This document shows, piece by piece, positions 9,769 to 17,826 of a stretch of 64,000 nt of DNA (position 1 is its first letter; every line of letters begins with the position of its first letter). Under the pieces are notes generated by a model, which made no database searches, was not told the origin of the DNA, and saw only the letters and a program-made list of their open reading frames with translations. Source of the DNA: Mycolicibacterium brumae. Its GTDB lineage: Bacteria; Actinomycetota; Actinomycetes; Mycobacteriales; Mycobacteriaceae. The stretch is from the NCBI RefSeq assembly GCF_025215495.1, contig NZ_CP104302.1, positions 3,410,001 through 3,474,000 of the forward strand. The letters are read 5' to 3'. The position numbers and the translations under genes are program-made.

Positions 9769-10227
9769 ATGGCCGAAGAGAAGATCAAACCGCCGTGGTG
9801 GCTCAAACCGATGAACAAGGTGTTCATGGCGGTGCTCAAACTCGGGGTTCCGATAGGCGGGGATAACGGTCCCGTGGTGCTGACGGTCACCGGTCGCAGC
9901 ACCGGCAAACCCCGCCCGGTGCCGGTCACGCCGATGACGGTCGACGGCGCCCGCTATGTGGTCGGCGGTTTCCCGGGCGCGGACTGGGTGCGCAACGCTC
10001 GGGCCAACCCGGAGGCGACCTACACCCAGAACCGGCGCAGCCGCCCGGTGCGACTGGTGGAGATGAGCGTCGAGCAGGCCCGGCCGTTGCTGCGGCAGTT
10101 CCCGACGCTGGTGCCGACCGGGGTGAGCTTCATCCGCAACGCCGGCCTCGTCACCGAGGGCTCGCCGGATGAGTTCGAGGCGCTGGCCGGTCGCTGCGCG
10201 GTTTTCCGCATCGATCCTGCCGGCTGA
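9769..10227 (+). CDS. Deazaflavin (F420)-dependent nitroreductase-family protein
   Basis: The 152-residue protein belongs to the small split-barrel family that includes Ddn (Rv3547). It shows the typical order LTVTGRSTGKPRPVPVTPM, YVVGGFPGADWVRNARANPE and RPVRLVEMS. These proteins bind F420 and reduce quinones or nitro compounds; several are membrane associated and have been linked to menaquinone reduction. The last codons and the TGA stop lie inside the first unit of a direct repeat at 10219-10357. So the C-terminus PAG may have been set by the repeat. Start ATG at 9769. Confidence 0.85.
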   Translation: MAEEKIKPPWWLKPMNKVFMAVLKLGVPIGGDNGPVVLTVTGRSTGKPRPVPVTPMTVDGARYVVGGFPGADWVRNARANPEATYTQNRRSRPVRLVEMSVEQARPLLRQFPTLVPTGVSFIRNAGLVTEGSPDEFEALAGRCAVFRIDPAG

Positions 10228-10357
10228 TTCGACGAGCAAGCGAGGAACGAGCGCGCGAGGAAGAGGTCAGCCGTATCAGCGCCGGCTGATTCGACGAGCA
10301 AGCGAGGAACGAGCGCGCGAGGAACGAGCGCGCGAGGAAGAGGTCAGCCGCATCAGC
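10219..10357. repeat. Tandem direct repeat of 62 and 77 bp
   Basis: Unit 1 (10219-10280) and unit 2 (10281-10357) both begin GCCGGCTGATTCGACGAGCA and end in GTCAGCCG(T/C)ATCAGC. They are identical except for one base and an extra 15-bp internal duplication of GAGGAACGAGCGCGC in unit 2. Unit 1 overlaps the end of the deazaflavin gene and supplies its stop codon. The remaining gap up to menB (10358-10416) shows nothing else I can name beyond a possible menB promoter. Confidence 0.85.
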
Positions 10358-10416
10358 GCCCCTGATTACCCGGTACCAGCGGTACCGACTATTGCGGGTG
10401 GGGATACCGTATTGCC

Positions 10417-11343
10417 GTGACCGAGAATCCGTTCGACCCCACGGCATGGCGGCCCGTCGCAGAGTTCGAGCCGGCCTTCGCCGATCTGACCGACATCACC
10501 TACCACCGCCACGTCGTCGACGGCGTGCCGCAGCCCACGGTGCGGGTGGCGTTCGACCGCCCCGAGGTGCGCAACGCGTTCCGGCCCGGCACCGTCGACG
10601 AGTTGTACCGGGTTCTCGACCACGCGCGGATGTCCCCCGACGTCGGGGTGGTGCTGCTGACCGGCAACGGCCCGTCGCCCAAGGACGGGGGGTGGGCGTT
10701 CTGCTCCGGCGGGGACCAGCGCATCCGCGGGCGCAGCGGCTACCAATACGCCTCCGGCGAGACCGCCGACACCGTCGACGCCGCGCGCGCCGGCCGGTTG
10801 CACATCCTGGAGGTGCAGCGCCTGATCCGGTTCATGCCCAAGCCGGTGATCTGCCTGGTCAACGGCTGGGCCGCCGGCGGTGGGCACAGCCTGCACGTGG
10901 TGTGCGACCTGACCCTGGCCAGCCGCCAGCACGCCCGGTTCAAGCAGACCGACGCCGACGTGGGCAGCTTCGACGGCGGCTTCGGCTCGGCGTATCTGGC
11001 CCGTCAGGTCGGGCAGAAGTTCGCCCGGGAGATCTTCTTCCTGGGCCGCACCTACACCGCCGCGCAGATGCACCAGATGGGCGCGGTCAACGAGGTCGTC
11101 GACCACGCCGACCTGGAGCGGGTCGCGCTGGAGTGGGCCGCGGCCATCAACGGCAAGTCACCGCAGGCCCAACGGATGCTGAAGTACGCGTTCAACCTGA
11201 TCGACGACGGACTTGTGGGCCAGCAGCTGTTCGCCGGGGAGGCGACCCGGCTGGCGTACATGACCGACGAGGCCGTCGAGGGACGCGACGCGTTCCTGGA
11301 GAAACGCGACCCGGACTGGACCCCTTACCCCCGCTACTTCTGA
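10417..11343 (+). CDS. menB: 1,4-Dihydroxy-2-naphthoyl-CoA synthase
   Basis: MenB closes the second ring of the naphthoquinone from o-succinylbenzoyl-CoA. The 308-residue crotonase-fold protein has the MenB hallmark segments VAFDRPEVRNAFRPGTV, AFCSGGDQRIRGRSGY, VNGWAAGGGHSLHVVCDL (oxyanion hole), and QTDADVGSFDGGFGS with the conserved aspartate. It ends PYPRYF as in mycobacterial MenB. The GTG start at 10417 gives VTENPFDPTAW. An SDR and a VOC protein gene follow on the same strand with short gaps (15 and 9 bases), as in the M. tuberculosis order. Confidence 0.96.
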   Translation: MTENPFDPTAWRPVAEFEPAFADLTDITYHRHVVDGVPQPTVRVAFDRPEVRNAFRPGTVDELYRVLDHARMSPDVGVVLLTGNGPSPKDGGWAFCSGGDQRIRGRSGYQYASGETADTVDAARAGRLHILEVQRLIRFMPKPVICLVNGWAAGGGHSLHVVCDLTLASRQHARFKQTDADVGSFDGGFGSAYLARQVGQKFAREIFFLGRTYTAAQMHQMGAVNEVVDHADLERVALEWAAAINGKSPQAQRMLKYAFNLIDDGLVGQQLFAGEATRLAYMTDEAVEGRDAFLEKRDPDWTPYPRYF

Positions 11344-11358
11344 CCGACAGGGACCCCG

Positions 11359-12225
11359 ATGAGCCGTAAACCGTTGCTGCGCAGGATTTCCGACACGGTG
11401 ATGCTGAACGCGATGCGTCCACCTCTGAGCCTGCCGACCGGGATCAATATCGACCTGGCCGGCAAGACCGTGCTGCTGACCGGCGCCTCGTCGGGCATCG
11501 GGGAGGCCGCGGCGGAGAAGTTCGCGCGGGCCGGGTCGACGGTCATCGCGGTGGCCCGGCGCGAGGATCTGCTGGGCGAGGTGGTCGGGCGGATCACCGC
11601 CGCGGGTGGCGACGCCCGCGCGGTCCCGTGTGACCTGACCGACCTGGACGCCGTCGACGCGCTGTGCGAATCCGTTGGGCCGGTGGACATTCTGATCAAC
11701 AACGCCGGCCGGTCCATCCGCCGGCCGCTGTCGGATTCGCTGGACCGCTGGCACGACGTCGAGCGGACCATGACGCTGAACTACTATTCGCCGCTGCGGC
11801 TGATGCGCGGGTTGGCTCCGGGCATGATCGAGCGCGGGGACGGACACATCATCAACGTGTCGACGTGGGGCGTGCTGACCGAGGCGTCCCCGCTGTTCGG
11901 GGTGTACACCGCGTCCAAGTCGGCGCTCACCGCGGTCAGCCGGGTCGCCCAGACCGAGTGGACCCGCAAGGGTGTGCACTCCACCACGCTGTTCTACCCA
12001 CTGGTCTCGACGCCCATGATCGCCCCGACCCGAGCGTATGACGACCTGGCCGCGATATCGGCGTCGGAGGCCGCGGACTGGATGATCGACGCGGCCAAGC
12101 ACCGGCCGCTGCGGATCGCGCCGCGGATGGCGGTCGGGGCCCGCGCCATCGACGTCGTCGCTCCCGGTGTGGTCAACAACCTGATGACCCGCCAGCGCGT
12201 GCAGCCCACGCCGCCGAAGGGCTGA
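11359..12225 (+). CDS. Short-chain dehydrogenase/reductase (Rv0547-like)
   Basis: A classical SDR of 288 residues. TGASSGIGEAAAEKFA is the NAD(P) glycine motif at about residue 40, NNAGRS the core motif, INVSTWG carries the catalytic serine, and YTASKSAL carries the YxxxK pair. The N-terminus has about 35 extra residues before the Rossmann fold. A basic residue after the first strand (AVARRED) favours NADPH. It follows menB by 15 bases, so co-transcription is likely. The substrate is not known. Confidence 0.85.
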   Translation: MSRKPLLRRISDTVMLNAMRPPLSLPTGINIDLAGKTVLLTGASSGIGEAAAEKFARAGSTVIAVARREDLLGEVVGRITAAGGDARAVPCDLTDLDAVDALCESVGPVDILINNAGRSIRRPLSDSLDRWHDVERTMTLNYYSPLRLMRGLAPGMIERGDGHIINVSTWGVLTEASPLFGVYTASKSALTAVSRVAQTEWTRKGVHSTTLFYPLVSTPMIAPTRAYDDLAAISASEAADWMIDAAKHRPLRIAPRMAVGARAIDVVAPGVVNNLMTRQRVQPTPPKG

Positions 12226-12234
12226 GCCGCCACG

Positions 12235-12627
12235 ATGGAGATCCTGGCCAGCCGGATCCTGTTGCGGCCCGCCGACTATCAGCGCTCACTGCAGTTCTAC
12301 GGCGAGCAGCTCGGGCTGGCCATTGCCCGGGAGTACCCCGGCGGCACGGTCTTTCACGCCGGGCAGTCGCTGATCGAGCTGGCCGGACACGGCACACCGC
12401 CGGCCGGGGCGCCGCCGTTCCCGGGTGCGCTGTGGCTGCAGGTCCGCGACGTGTACGCGACCGAGGCCGACCTTTCCGGGCGCGGTGTGCCGATTCTGCG
12501 GCCGGCGCGCCAGGAGCCGTGGGGCCTGCACGAGCTGCACGTCGCCGACCCGGACGGCCTCACCCTGATCTTCGTCCAGATCCCGGCCGACCACCCGCTG
12601 CGGCGGGACACCCGCACCGCGAGCTAG
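12235..12627 (+). CDS. Glyoxalase/VOC-superfamily protein
   Basis: A 130-residue single VOC domain protein with the expected repeat of beta-alpha-beta units: SRILLRPADYQRSLQFYGEQL, then GGTVFHAGQSLIELAG, ALWLQVRDVY, and ELHVADPDGLTLIFVQ. HE- and E-type metal ligands are plausible (HELHV, IELAG). It may be an enzyme or a small-molecule binding protein. It sits at the end of the menB operon and its TAG stop overlaps the stop of the convergent DUF3349 gene by three bases, as in the gene order Rv0546c. Confidence 0.85.
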   Translation: MEILASRILLRPADYQRSLQFYGEQLGLAIAREYPGGTVFHAGQSLIELAGHGTPPAGAPPFPGALWLQVRDVYATEADLSGRGVPILRPARQEPWGLHELHVADPDGLTLIFVQIPADHPLRRDTRTAS

Positions 12628-12929
12628 TGCGCTGACGCCAGCGGCCACCCGACCGACGCGAGACGCGCGGCCACCTGGTGGATCTCCTCGGGGTTCGGCT
12701 CTTTCTCCGCGACCTCGCGGATGGCCTGTTTGATCCGCTCGGGGCTCACCCCGTCCGGGTTGGCGTCGCTGAGCAGCACTCCGCGGGTAGCGAGCACCAC
12801 CTCTTCCTCGGTCAGCGTCCGGGTCAGCAGCGCCAGCAACGGGAAGTAATCCTTGGGCGGCACGCCGTTCGGGTAACCGGCTCGCAGCCAGTCCAGGACG
12901 TTGTCCGCCGCATTCGTGTTCTCCGACAT
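12624..12929 (-). CDS. DUF3349 protein, left (inverted) copy
   Basis: A 101-residue protein of the actinobacterial DUF3349 family (Rv0543-like). The family core is visible: WLRAGYPNGVPPKDYFPLLALL, then LTEEEV, and the closing ASVGWPL. It is paralogous to the gene at 16325-16669, which shares the same core. It lies last in the minus-strand cassette pitA, small membrane protein, DUF3349. No biochemical role is known to me. Start ATG at 12929. Confidence 0.85.
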   Translation of the reverse strand: MSENTNAADNVLDWLRAGYPNGVPPKDYFPLLALLTRTLTEEEVVLATRGVLLSDANPDGVSPERIKQAIREVAEKEPNPEEIHQVAARLASVGWPLASAH

Positions 12930-12937
12930 CTGGGCCC

Positions 12938-13222
12938 CTACTTCTTCGGGAGGTACCAGAACGGATCAACGTTGAAGTGGTGGACGATCGTGGACCGGGT
13001 GATCCACAGGATCGCCATCACGATGACCAGTCCCACCACGGCGAACAGCACCAGGCCGAGAGCCTTGAGCACCGGGTTCGGGGCGTGCAGGGCGCCGTCC
13101 TCGGTCTCACCGCCCGCGCCGGAGGAGAACGCGACCAGTCCGACGGCGAACAGTGCGGGCAGGCCGGCGCCGAGGACCAGGCCGATTGCGAGCACCCGCA
13201 GGATGCTTTCCAGGTAATGCAT
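12938..13222 (-). CDS. Small membrane protein, left (inverted) copy (Rv0544-like)
   Basis: A 94-residue protein with two hydrophobic segments: VLAIGLVLGAGLPALFAVGL near the N-terminus and LGLVLFAVVGLVIVMAILWI in the middle, then a short tail ending PFWYLPKK. The LxxGAGLPALF element is also present in the paralogue at 15990-16277. Start ATG at 13222; the longer open frame overlaps the end of pitA. It lies between pitA and the DUF3349 gene and is probably co-expressed with them. The steady company of a phosphate transporter suggests an accessory role, which is inference. Confidence 0.8.
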   Translation of the reverse strand: MHYLESILRVLAIGLVLGAGLPALFAVGLVAFSSGAGGETEDGALHAPNPVLKALGLVLFAVVGLVIVMAILWITRSTIVHHFNVDPFWYLPKK

Positions 13223-13241
13223 CAGTTCTTTCCTAACCCGT

Positions 13242-14489
13242 TCAGGCGACCGGAGTGTTGCCGGCGGCGGACTTCTCGCCCTGGCGCATTTCGGCCGGGA
13301 CGACGGAGTTGGTGCTGTCATCCCAGTCGGCGTTGACGTTGGTGTGGTCGACCTTCTGCTGGTTGGCGCGCCACCAGATGTAGTAGGACAGCCCCACCAG
13401 GATCGCGAAGATGACCAGGGAGCCGACCAGCGCCGAGGTGGCGCTGCTGATTGCGTGCGCCAGCCAGAAGGTCAGCGCGCCGACCAGGGCGGCAGCGGGC
13501 AGGGTGACGACCCAGGCGACGACCATCCGGCCGGCGACCGCCCAGCGCACCTGGGCGCCGGGCTTTCCGACGCCGGAGCCGAGGATCGAACCGGTGGCGA
13601 CGTGCGTGGTGGACAGGGCCATACCCGCGGCGCTGGAGCTGAGGATGATCGCCGCCGAGGACGCCTCGGCCGCCAGGCCCTGCGGGGATTCGATCTCCAC
13701 CAGGCCCTTGCCCAGGGTGCGGATGACGCGCCAGCCGCCGAGGTAGGTGCCCAGGCCGATGGCGATCGCGCAGCTCGCGATGACCCAGATGGGCAGCCCG
13801 TCTTCGGCGACATTGCCGGTGAGGTGCCCGGTGGTGATCAGCGCGAGCGCGATCACGCCCATGGTCTTCTGCGCGTCGTTGGTGCCGTGCGACAGCGCAA
13901 CCAGCGAGGCGGTGGCGATCTGGCCCCAGCGGAATCCCTCTTCGCGGCGACGCTTCACCACGTTGCGGGTGAGCCGGTAGACCAGCCAGGTGCCGCAGGC
14001 GGCGACCAGGCCGGCGATCACCGGCGCGGCCAGGGCGGGGATCAGCACCTTCTGCGTGACACCGCCCCAGTTGATGCCGGCCAGGCCGACCGCGGCGAGT
14101 CCGGCGCCGATCAGGCCGCCGAACAGCGCGTGCGACGAGCTGGACGGGATGCCGAACAGCCAGGTCAGCAGGTTCCACAGGATGCCGCCGATGAGGCCGG
14201 CGAAGATGATGGTCAGACCCATCGACGGGTCGATGTTCGGCAGCAGCGATCCGGTTTTGCTGTCCTGGATCTTCAGCACCGAGGTGGTGACCGTGACGGC
14301 GACCTCGACCGAGAGGAAGGCGCCAACCAGGTTCAGCACGCCGGCCAGCAGCACGGCGGTCTTCGGCTTGAGGGCGCGCGTCGCGATGGACGTCGCCATG
14401 GCGTTCCCGGTGTCGTGGAAGCCGTTGGTGAAGTCGAATGCCAACGCGGTGGCAACCAACAGCACCAGAATGATCAACTCTGCGCTCAT
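13242..14489 (-). CDS. pitA: Low-affinity inorganic phosphate transporter, left (inverted) copy
   Basis: A Pit-family (PiT/PHO4) transporter of 415 residues, about the length of mycobacterial PitA. The two signature PiT repeats are visible: ALAFDFTNGFHDTGNAMATS at the N-terminus and ALSHGTNDAQKTMGVIALA in the middle, with GIPSSSSHAL and ALSTTHVATGSILGSGVG as the paired re-entrant motifs. It has ten or more hydrophobic segments and moves phosphate with protons or as a metal-phosphate complex. Start ATG at 14489. It faces away from a second pit gene. A PHO-box-like repeat lies about 86 bases upstream. Confidence 0.92.
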   Translation of the reverse strand: MSAELIILVLLVATALAFDFTNGFHDTGNAMATSIATRALKPKTAVLLAGVLNLVGAFLSVEVAVTVTTSVLKIQDSKTGSLLPNIDPSMGLTIIFAGLIGGILWNLLTWLFGIPSSSSHALFGGLIGAGLAAVGLAGINWGGVTQKVLIPALAAPVIAGLVAACGTWLVYRLTRNVVKRRREEGFRWGQIATASLVALSHGTNDAQKTMGVIALALITTGHLTGNVAEDGLPIWVIASCAIAIGLGTYLGGWRVIRTLGKGLVEIESPQGLAAEASSAAIILSSSAAGMALSTTHVATGSILGSGVGKPGAQVRWAVAGRMVVAWVVTLPAAALVGALTFWLAHAISSATSALVGSLVIFAILVGLSYYIWWRANQQKVDHTNVNADWDDSTNSVVPAEMRQGEKSAAGNTPVA

Positions 14490-14574
14490 AGCTGAACATT
14501 GCAGCAGACCCCACACGGGTTCTCCTAATGATCTGTAGCAGCCTGACCTGCTGATTTACCGGAATTCGGGAGGA

Positions 14575-14592
14575 GTTCACCAAGCGTTCACG
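14575..14592 (+). promoter_or_regulatory. PHO-box-like direct repeat (RegX3/PhoP type), site A
   Basis: GTTCACC at 14575-14581 is followed by GTTCACG at 14586-14592, an 11-base period with a four-base spacer. This is the layout of actinobacterial PhoP/RegX3 boxes. It lies in the 280-bp divergent intergenic region, 86 bases upstream of pitA. The match is by eye; no weight matrix was run. Confidence 0.6.
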
Positions 14593-14732
14593 CGTTGTCG
14601 CTCAGCCGTTTCCCAGCGGCAGCGCGACCAATCTGGCGCCTCGGCCCTCGGGTCCGCCTAAGGGTGTGCTCCGGTCCGAATGACCCTCCGCCGGCATACC
14701 TAGGTAATTTGCTGGCACCAGTTCTCCGATTG

Positions 14733-14750
14733 GTTTGCCAGACGTTCACC
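14733..14750 (+). promoter_or_regulatory. PHO-box-like direct repeat (RegX3/PhoP type), site B
   Basis: GTTTGCC at 14733-14739 and GTTCACC at 14744-14750 again show the 11-base period. A further looser GTTCTCC lies at 14721-14727. The site ends 19 bases before the GTG start of the right-hand pit gene, so it would sit in the promoter or 5' leader. Together with site A this suggests phosphate control of both divergent transporters. Nothing else was recognised in 14490-14769. Confidence 0.55.
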
Positions 14751-14769
14751 AACCCGACAGAATCCAGGG

Positions 14770-15966
14770 GTGGACTTCCAGTTCTTCCTCCTGATCATCG
14801 TCGTGATGACGGCGTTGGCCTTCGACTTCACCAACGGCTTCCACGACACCGGCAATGCCATGGCGACGTCGATTGCCAGCGGGGCGCTGAAGCCCAAGGT
14901 GGCCGTGTCGATGTCGGCGGTGTTGAACCTCGTCGGCGCGTTCCTGTCCACCGCCGTGGCGGCCACCATCGCCAAGGGACTGGTGGACGCCAACCTGGTG
15001 TCCTTGGAACTGGTGTTCGCCGGCCTGGTCGGTGGCGTGGTGTGGAACCTACTGACCTGGCTGCTGGGCATCCCGTCGAGTTCGTCGCACGCGCTGATCG
15101 GCGGCATCATCGGCGCCATGCTCGCCGCGGCCGGCATCTCCGGCGTGCTCTGGCAGGGCGTGGTCCGCACCGTGATCGTCCCGGCCATGATGGCGCCGTT
15201 CATCGCCGGCCTGGTGGCCTGCGTCGGCACCTGGCTGGTGTACCGCTCGGTGCGCAAGGTGCCCGAAGAGCGCACCAACACCGGATTCCGCTACGGCCAG
15301 ATCGGTTCGGCCGCCTTGGTCTCGCTGGCGCACGGCACCAATGACGCGCAGAAGACCATGGGCGTGATCTTCCTGGCGCTGATCTCCTACGGCGCGGTCA
15401 GCAGCGACGATCACATGCCGCCGTTCTGGGTGATCGCGTCCTGCGCGTTCGCCATCGCGCTGGGCACTTACCTGGGCGGCTGGCGCATCATCCGCACCCT
15501 GGGCAAGGGCCTGGTGGAGATCGAGTCCCCGCAGGGCATGTCGGCGGAAACCTCGTCCGCCGCGATCATTCTGCTGTCCAGCCACTTCGGCTACTCGCTG
15601 TCGACCACGCATGTCGCCACCGGCTCGATCCTGGGCAGCGGCGTCGGCAAGCCCGGCGCGGAGGTCCGCTGGAATGTGGCGGCCCGGATGGCGGTCGCCT
15701 GGCTGGTCACCCTGCCCGCCGCGGCGCTGGTCGGCGCCCTGACCTACGGGGTCGTGCACGGGATCGGCGGCTGGGTCGGGGCGATCGTCGGCTTCAGCGG
15801 CCTGATCGCGGTCTCCGCGGCGATCTACCTGCAGTCCCGCAAGACCAAGATCGACCACAACAACGTCAACAATGAGTGGAAGGGCGATCTGACCACCGGC
15901 GTCAACGACGACCCCGAGCCCACTTCCCCTAATAAGGCCACGCAGGCCGAGACCCCCGCGGTCTGA
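14770..15966 (+). CDS. Low-affinity inorganic phosphate transporter, right copy
   Basis: A second Pit-family transporter, 398 residues, clearly paralogous to pitA at 13242-14489. It has ALAFDFTNGFHDTGNAMATS, GIPSSSSHALIGGIIGA, SLAHGTNDAQKTMGVIFLA, and SLSTTHVATGSILGSGVGKP. It lacks the extra loop after the second helix (the IQDSKTGSLLPNIDP part of the left copy). By position and strand, upstream of a small membrane protein, DUF3349 and menE, this is the copy that corresponds to Rv0545c. The start GTG at 14770 gives VDFQFFLLIIVVMT. Confidence 0.92.
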   Translation: MDFQFFLLIIVVMTALAFDFTNGFHDTGNAMATSIASGALKPKVAVSMSAVLNLVGAFLSTAVAATIAKGLVDANLVSLELVFAGLVGGVVWNLLTWLLGIPSSSSHALIGGIIGAMLAAAGISGVLWQGVVRTVIVPAMMAPFIAGLVACVGTWLVYRSVRKVPEERTNTGFRYGQIGSAALVSLAHGTNDAQKTMGVIFLALISYGAVSSDDHMPPFWVIASCAFAIALGTYLGGWRIIRTLGKGLVEIESPQGMSAETSSAAIILLSSHFGYSLSTTHVATGSILGSGVGKPGAEVRWNVAARMAVAWLVTLPAAALVGALTYGVVHGIGGWVGAIVGFSGLIAVSAAIYLQSRKTKIDHNNVNNEWKGDLTTGVNDDPEPTSPNKATQAETPAV

Positions 15967-15989
15967 GCAGGAATCAGAGAGGCCTTTCC

Positions 15990-16277
15990 GTGAACGGTTG
16001 GATCAACACCACCGCGATCTTCCAGATCCTGGTCGCCGGACTGATCGTCGGCGCCGGGTTGCCGGCCCTGTTCTCCATCGGGGTCCGACTCAACGCCGAA
16101 GGCGTCGGGGTCGCCGAACACGGCGGCGTGACCCGCAAGAGCCCCGTGCTGGTCGCGCTGAGCTGGGCGATCTTCCTGCTTGTTTTGACGGTGGTGCTTC
16201 TGGGCATCCTCTTTATTGCCCGTGATTTCATCGGGCATCACACCGGCTGGTACCTGCTGGGCGCGAAAGCCAAGTAG
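15990..16277 (+). CDS. Small membrane protein, right copy (Rv0544-like)
   Basis: A 95-residue protein with two transmembrane segments: TTAIFQILVAGLIVGAGLPA and an LSWAIFLLVLTVVLLGILFI segment. It is paralogous to the left copy at 12938-13222: both share AGLxxGAGLPALF, a gap of about 20 polar residues, the second helix, and a short HH-containing tail (GHHTGWYLL here, VHHFNVDPFWYL there). GTG start at 15990, 23 bases after the transporter stop. Role unknown. Confidence 0.8.
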   Translation: MNGWINTTAIFQILVAGLIVGAGLPALFSIGVRLNAEGVGVAEHGGVTRKSPVLVALSWAIFLLVLTVVLLGILFIARDFIGHHTGWYLLGAKAK

Positions 16278-16324
16278 CATCGGCCGCTGTCAGCGAGCAC
16301 GCCGACTCCTCGAAAGGTGAGTCC

Positions 16325-16669
16325 TTGAGCGATTTCCTCAACCGGATCGTCACCTGGCTGCGCGCCGGCTACCCGAACGGCGTTCCGCAGAACGACTACC
16401 TGCCACTGTTCGCGCTGCTGCGCCGGCAGCTGACCGTCGAAGAGATCAAGTTCATCGCCGAGGAGCTGGCCGCGTCGGCCGACCCGCCGATCGACAATGT
16501 GGACATCGGCGTCGAGGTGATGTCGGTGATCGACGACCTGCCCGCCCCGGTGGACGTCGAACGGGTCCGGGAACGGCTGATCGCCAAGGGTTGGCCGCTC
16601 GATGATCTGCGGGACGACAGCCCGGTCGACACCGGACGCGCCGAGGACGGGCCCGAATCCGCGTCCTGA
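16325..16669 (+). CDS. DUF3349 protein, right copy (Rv0543-like)
   Basis: A 114-residue DUF3349 protein with core WLRAGYPNGVPQNDYLPLFALL, LTVEEIKFIAEEL, and RERLIAKGWPL, paralogous to the left copy. The start is probably TTG at 16325 (LSDFLNRIVTWLRAG), preceded by GAAAGGTGAG as a weak ribosome site. Its TGA stop (16667-16669) overlaps a CTG codon in the menE frame. The acidic tail after the core is not shared with the left copy. Confidence 0.85.
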   Translation: MSDFLNRIVTWLRAGYPNGVPQNDYLPLFALLRRQLTVEEIKFIAEELAASADPPIDNVDIGVEVMSVIDDLPAPVDVERVRERLIAKGWPLDDLRDDSPVDTGRAEDGPESAS

Positions 16670-17808
16670 CCGCCCGGGCCCTCGACGCGGGACTGCCCGA
16701 CGCCGAACTCCTCGGCCTGCTCGATGACGCGCTCTCGGGCCGCATCACTCTGCTGCCGCTGGCCGGCGACGACGATCACAGCCGCGGCGTCGCCGAGGCG
16801 CTGCGGGCCGGGGAACCCATCGACGACGCGGTCGCTCTGGTGGTGCCCACCTCCGGTTCCACCGGCTTCCCCAAGGGCGCGATGCTGTCCACCGCGGCGG
16901 TGCTGGCCAGCGCCGCGGCCACCCATGACCGCCTCGGCGGTCCGGGTCGCTGGCTGTTGGCGCTGCCGCCGCACCACATCGCCGGGCTGCAGGTGCTGAT
17001 CCGGGGCCTGGTCGCCGGCACGGCGCCGGTCCGTCTGGATGTCAGCGGCGGATTCGACGTCACCGCGCTGCCGGGCGCGATCGCCGCTTTAGGCTCCGGG
17101 CGGCGCTATCTGTCGCTGGTGAGCAACCAGCTGGCGGCCGCGCTGCGTGACCCCGCGGCCGCCGCCGCGCTGGCCGAGACCGACGCGGTGCTGCTCGGCG
17201 GCGGGCCGGCGCCCGCGCCGCTGCTGGACTCCGCCGCCGCGGCGCGGATCCCCGTCGTGCGCACCTATGGGATGAGCGAGACCGCGGGCGGCTGTGTGTA
17301 CGACGGTGTGCCGCTGAACGGTGTGCGGGTGCGGGTGGACGGCGGCCGGGTGCGCCTCGGCGGTCCAACGCTGGCCTGCGGGTACCGAAATCCTGTGACG
17401 CCCAATCCCTTTGCCGAGCCCGGCTGGTTCGCCACCGACGACCTCGGCGAGCTCGACGGCGACGGCCGGCTGCGGGTGCTGGGACGCGTCGACGACGGCA
17501 TCCTCACCGGTGGGCTGACGGTGCTCCCGCAGCTGGTGGAGGCGGCGCTGCTGGCTCATCCCGCGATCGCCGAAGCGGTGGTGTTCGGCACGCCCGAGCC
17601 GCGGCTCGGTCAGCAGGTGACCGCGGCACTGGTGCTCTCCCCCGACGCCGCCGCCCCGACACTTGGCGAGCTGCGGCGCCACCTCGAGGCCGCCGGGCTG
17701 GCGGGCACGGCCGCGCCGCGCGTCGCGCACGTCGTCGAAGAGATTCCACGCCGCGGGATCGGCAAACCGGACCGCCGCGCGTTGGTCGCCCGGTTCTCCG
17801 GCGCCTGA
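16666..17808 (+). CDS. menE: o-Succinylbenzoate-CoA ligase, probable CTG start
   Basis: MenE activates o-succinylbenzoate with ATP and CoA. The AMP-binding loop is VVPTSGSTGFPKGAML, with RTYGMSETAGGCVYDG, WFATDDLGELDGDGRL and the C-terminal lysine motif RRGIGKPDRR. Homologues begin about 58 residues before the ATP loop with a segment like LTARAL, and that segment is encoded here (LTARALDAGLPDAE). But from the in-frame TGA at 16603 to the GTG at 16840 there is no ATG, GTG or TTG. CTG at 16666 forms a CTGA overlap with the DUF3349 stop and is the best start, giving 380 residues. A start at GTG 16840 would remove conserved sequence. Confidence 0.85.
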   Translation: MTARALDAGLPDAELLGLLDDALSGRITLLPLAGDDDHSRGVAEALRAGEPIDDAVALVVPTSGSTGFPKGAMLSTAAVLASAAATHDRLGGPGRWLLALPPHHIAGLQVLIRGLVAGTAPVRLDVSGGFDVTALPGAIAALGSGRRYLSLVSNQLAAALRDPAAAAALAETDAVLLGGGPAPAPLLDSAAAARIPVVRTYGMSETAGGCVYDGVPLNGVRVRVDGGRVRLGGPTLACGYRNPVTPNPFAEPGWFATDDLGELDGDGRLRVLGRVDDGILTGGLTVLPQLVEAALLAHPAIAEAVVFGTPEPRLGQQVTAALVLSPDAAAPTLGELRRHLEAAGLAGTAAPRVAHVVEEIPRRGIGKPDRRALVARFSGA

Positions 17809-17826
17809 CTCCACACCCCTTGCGGC

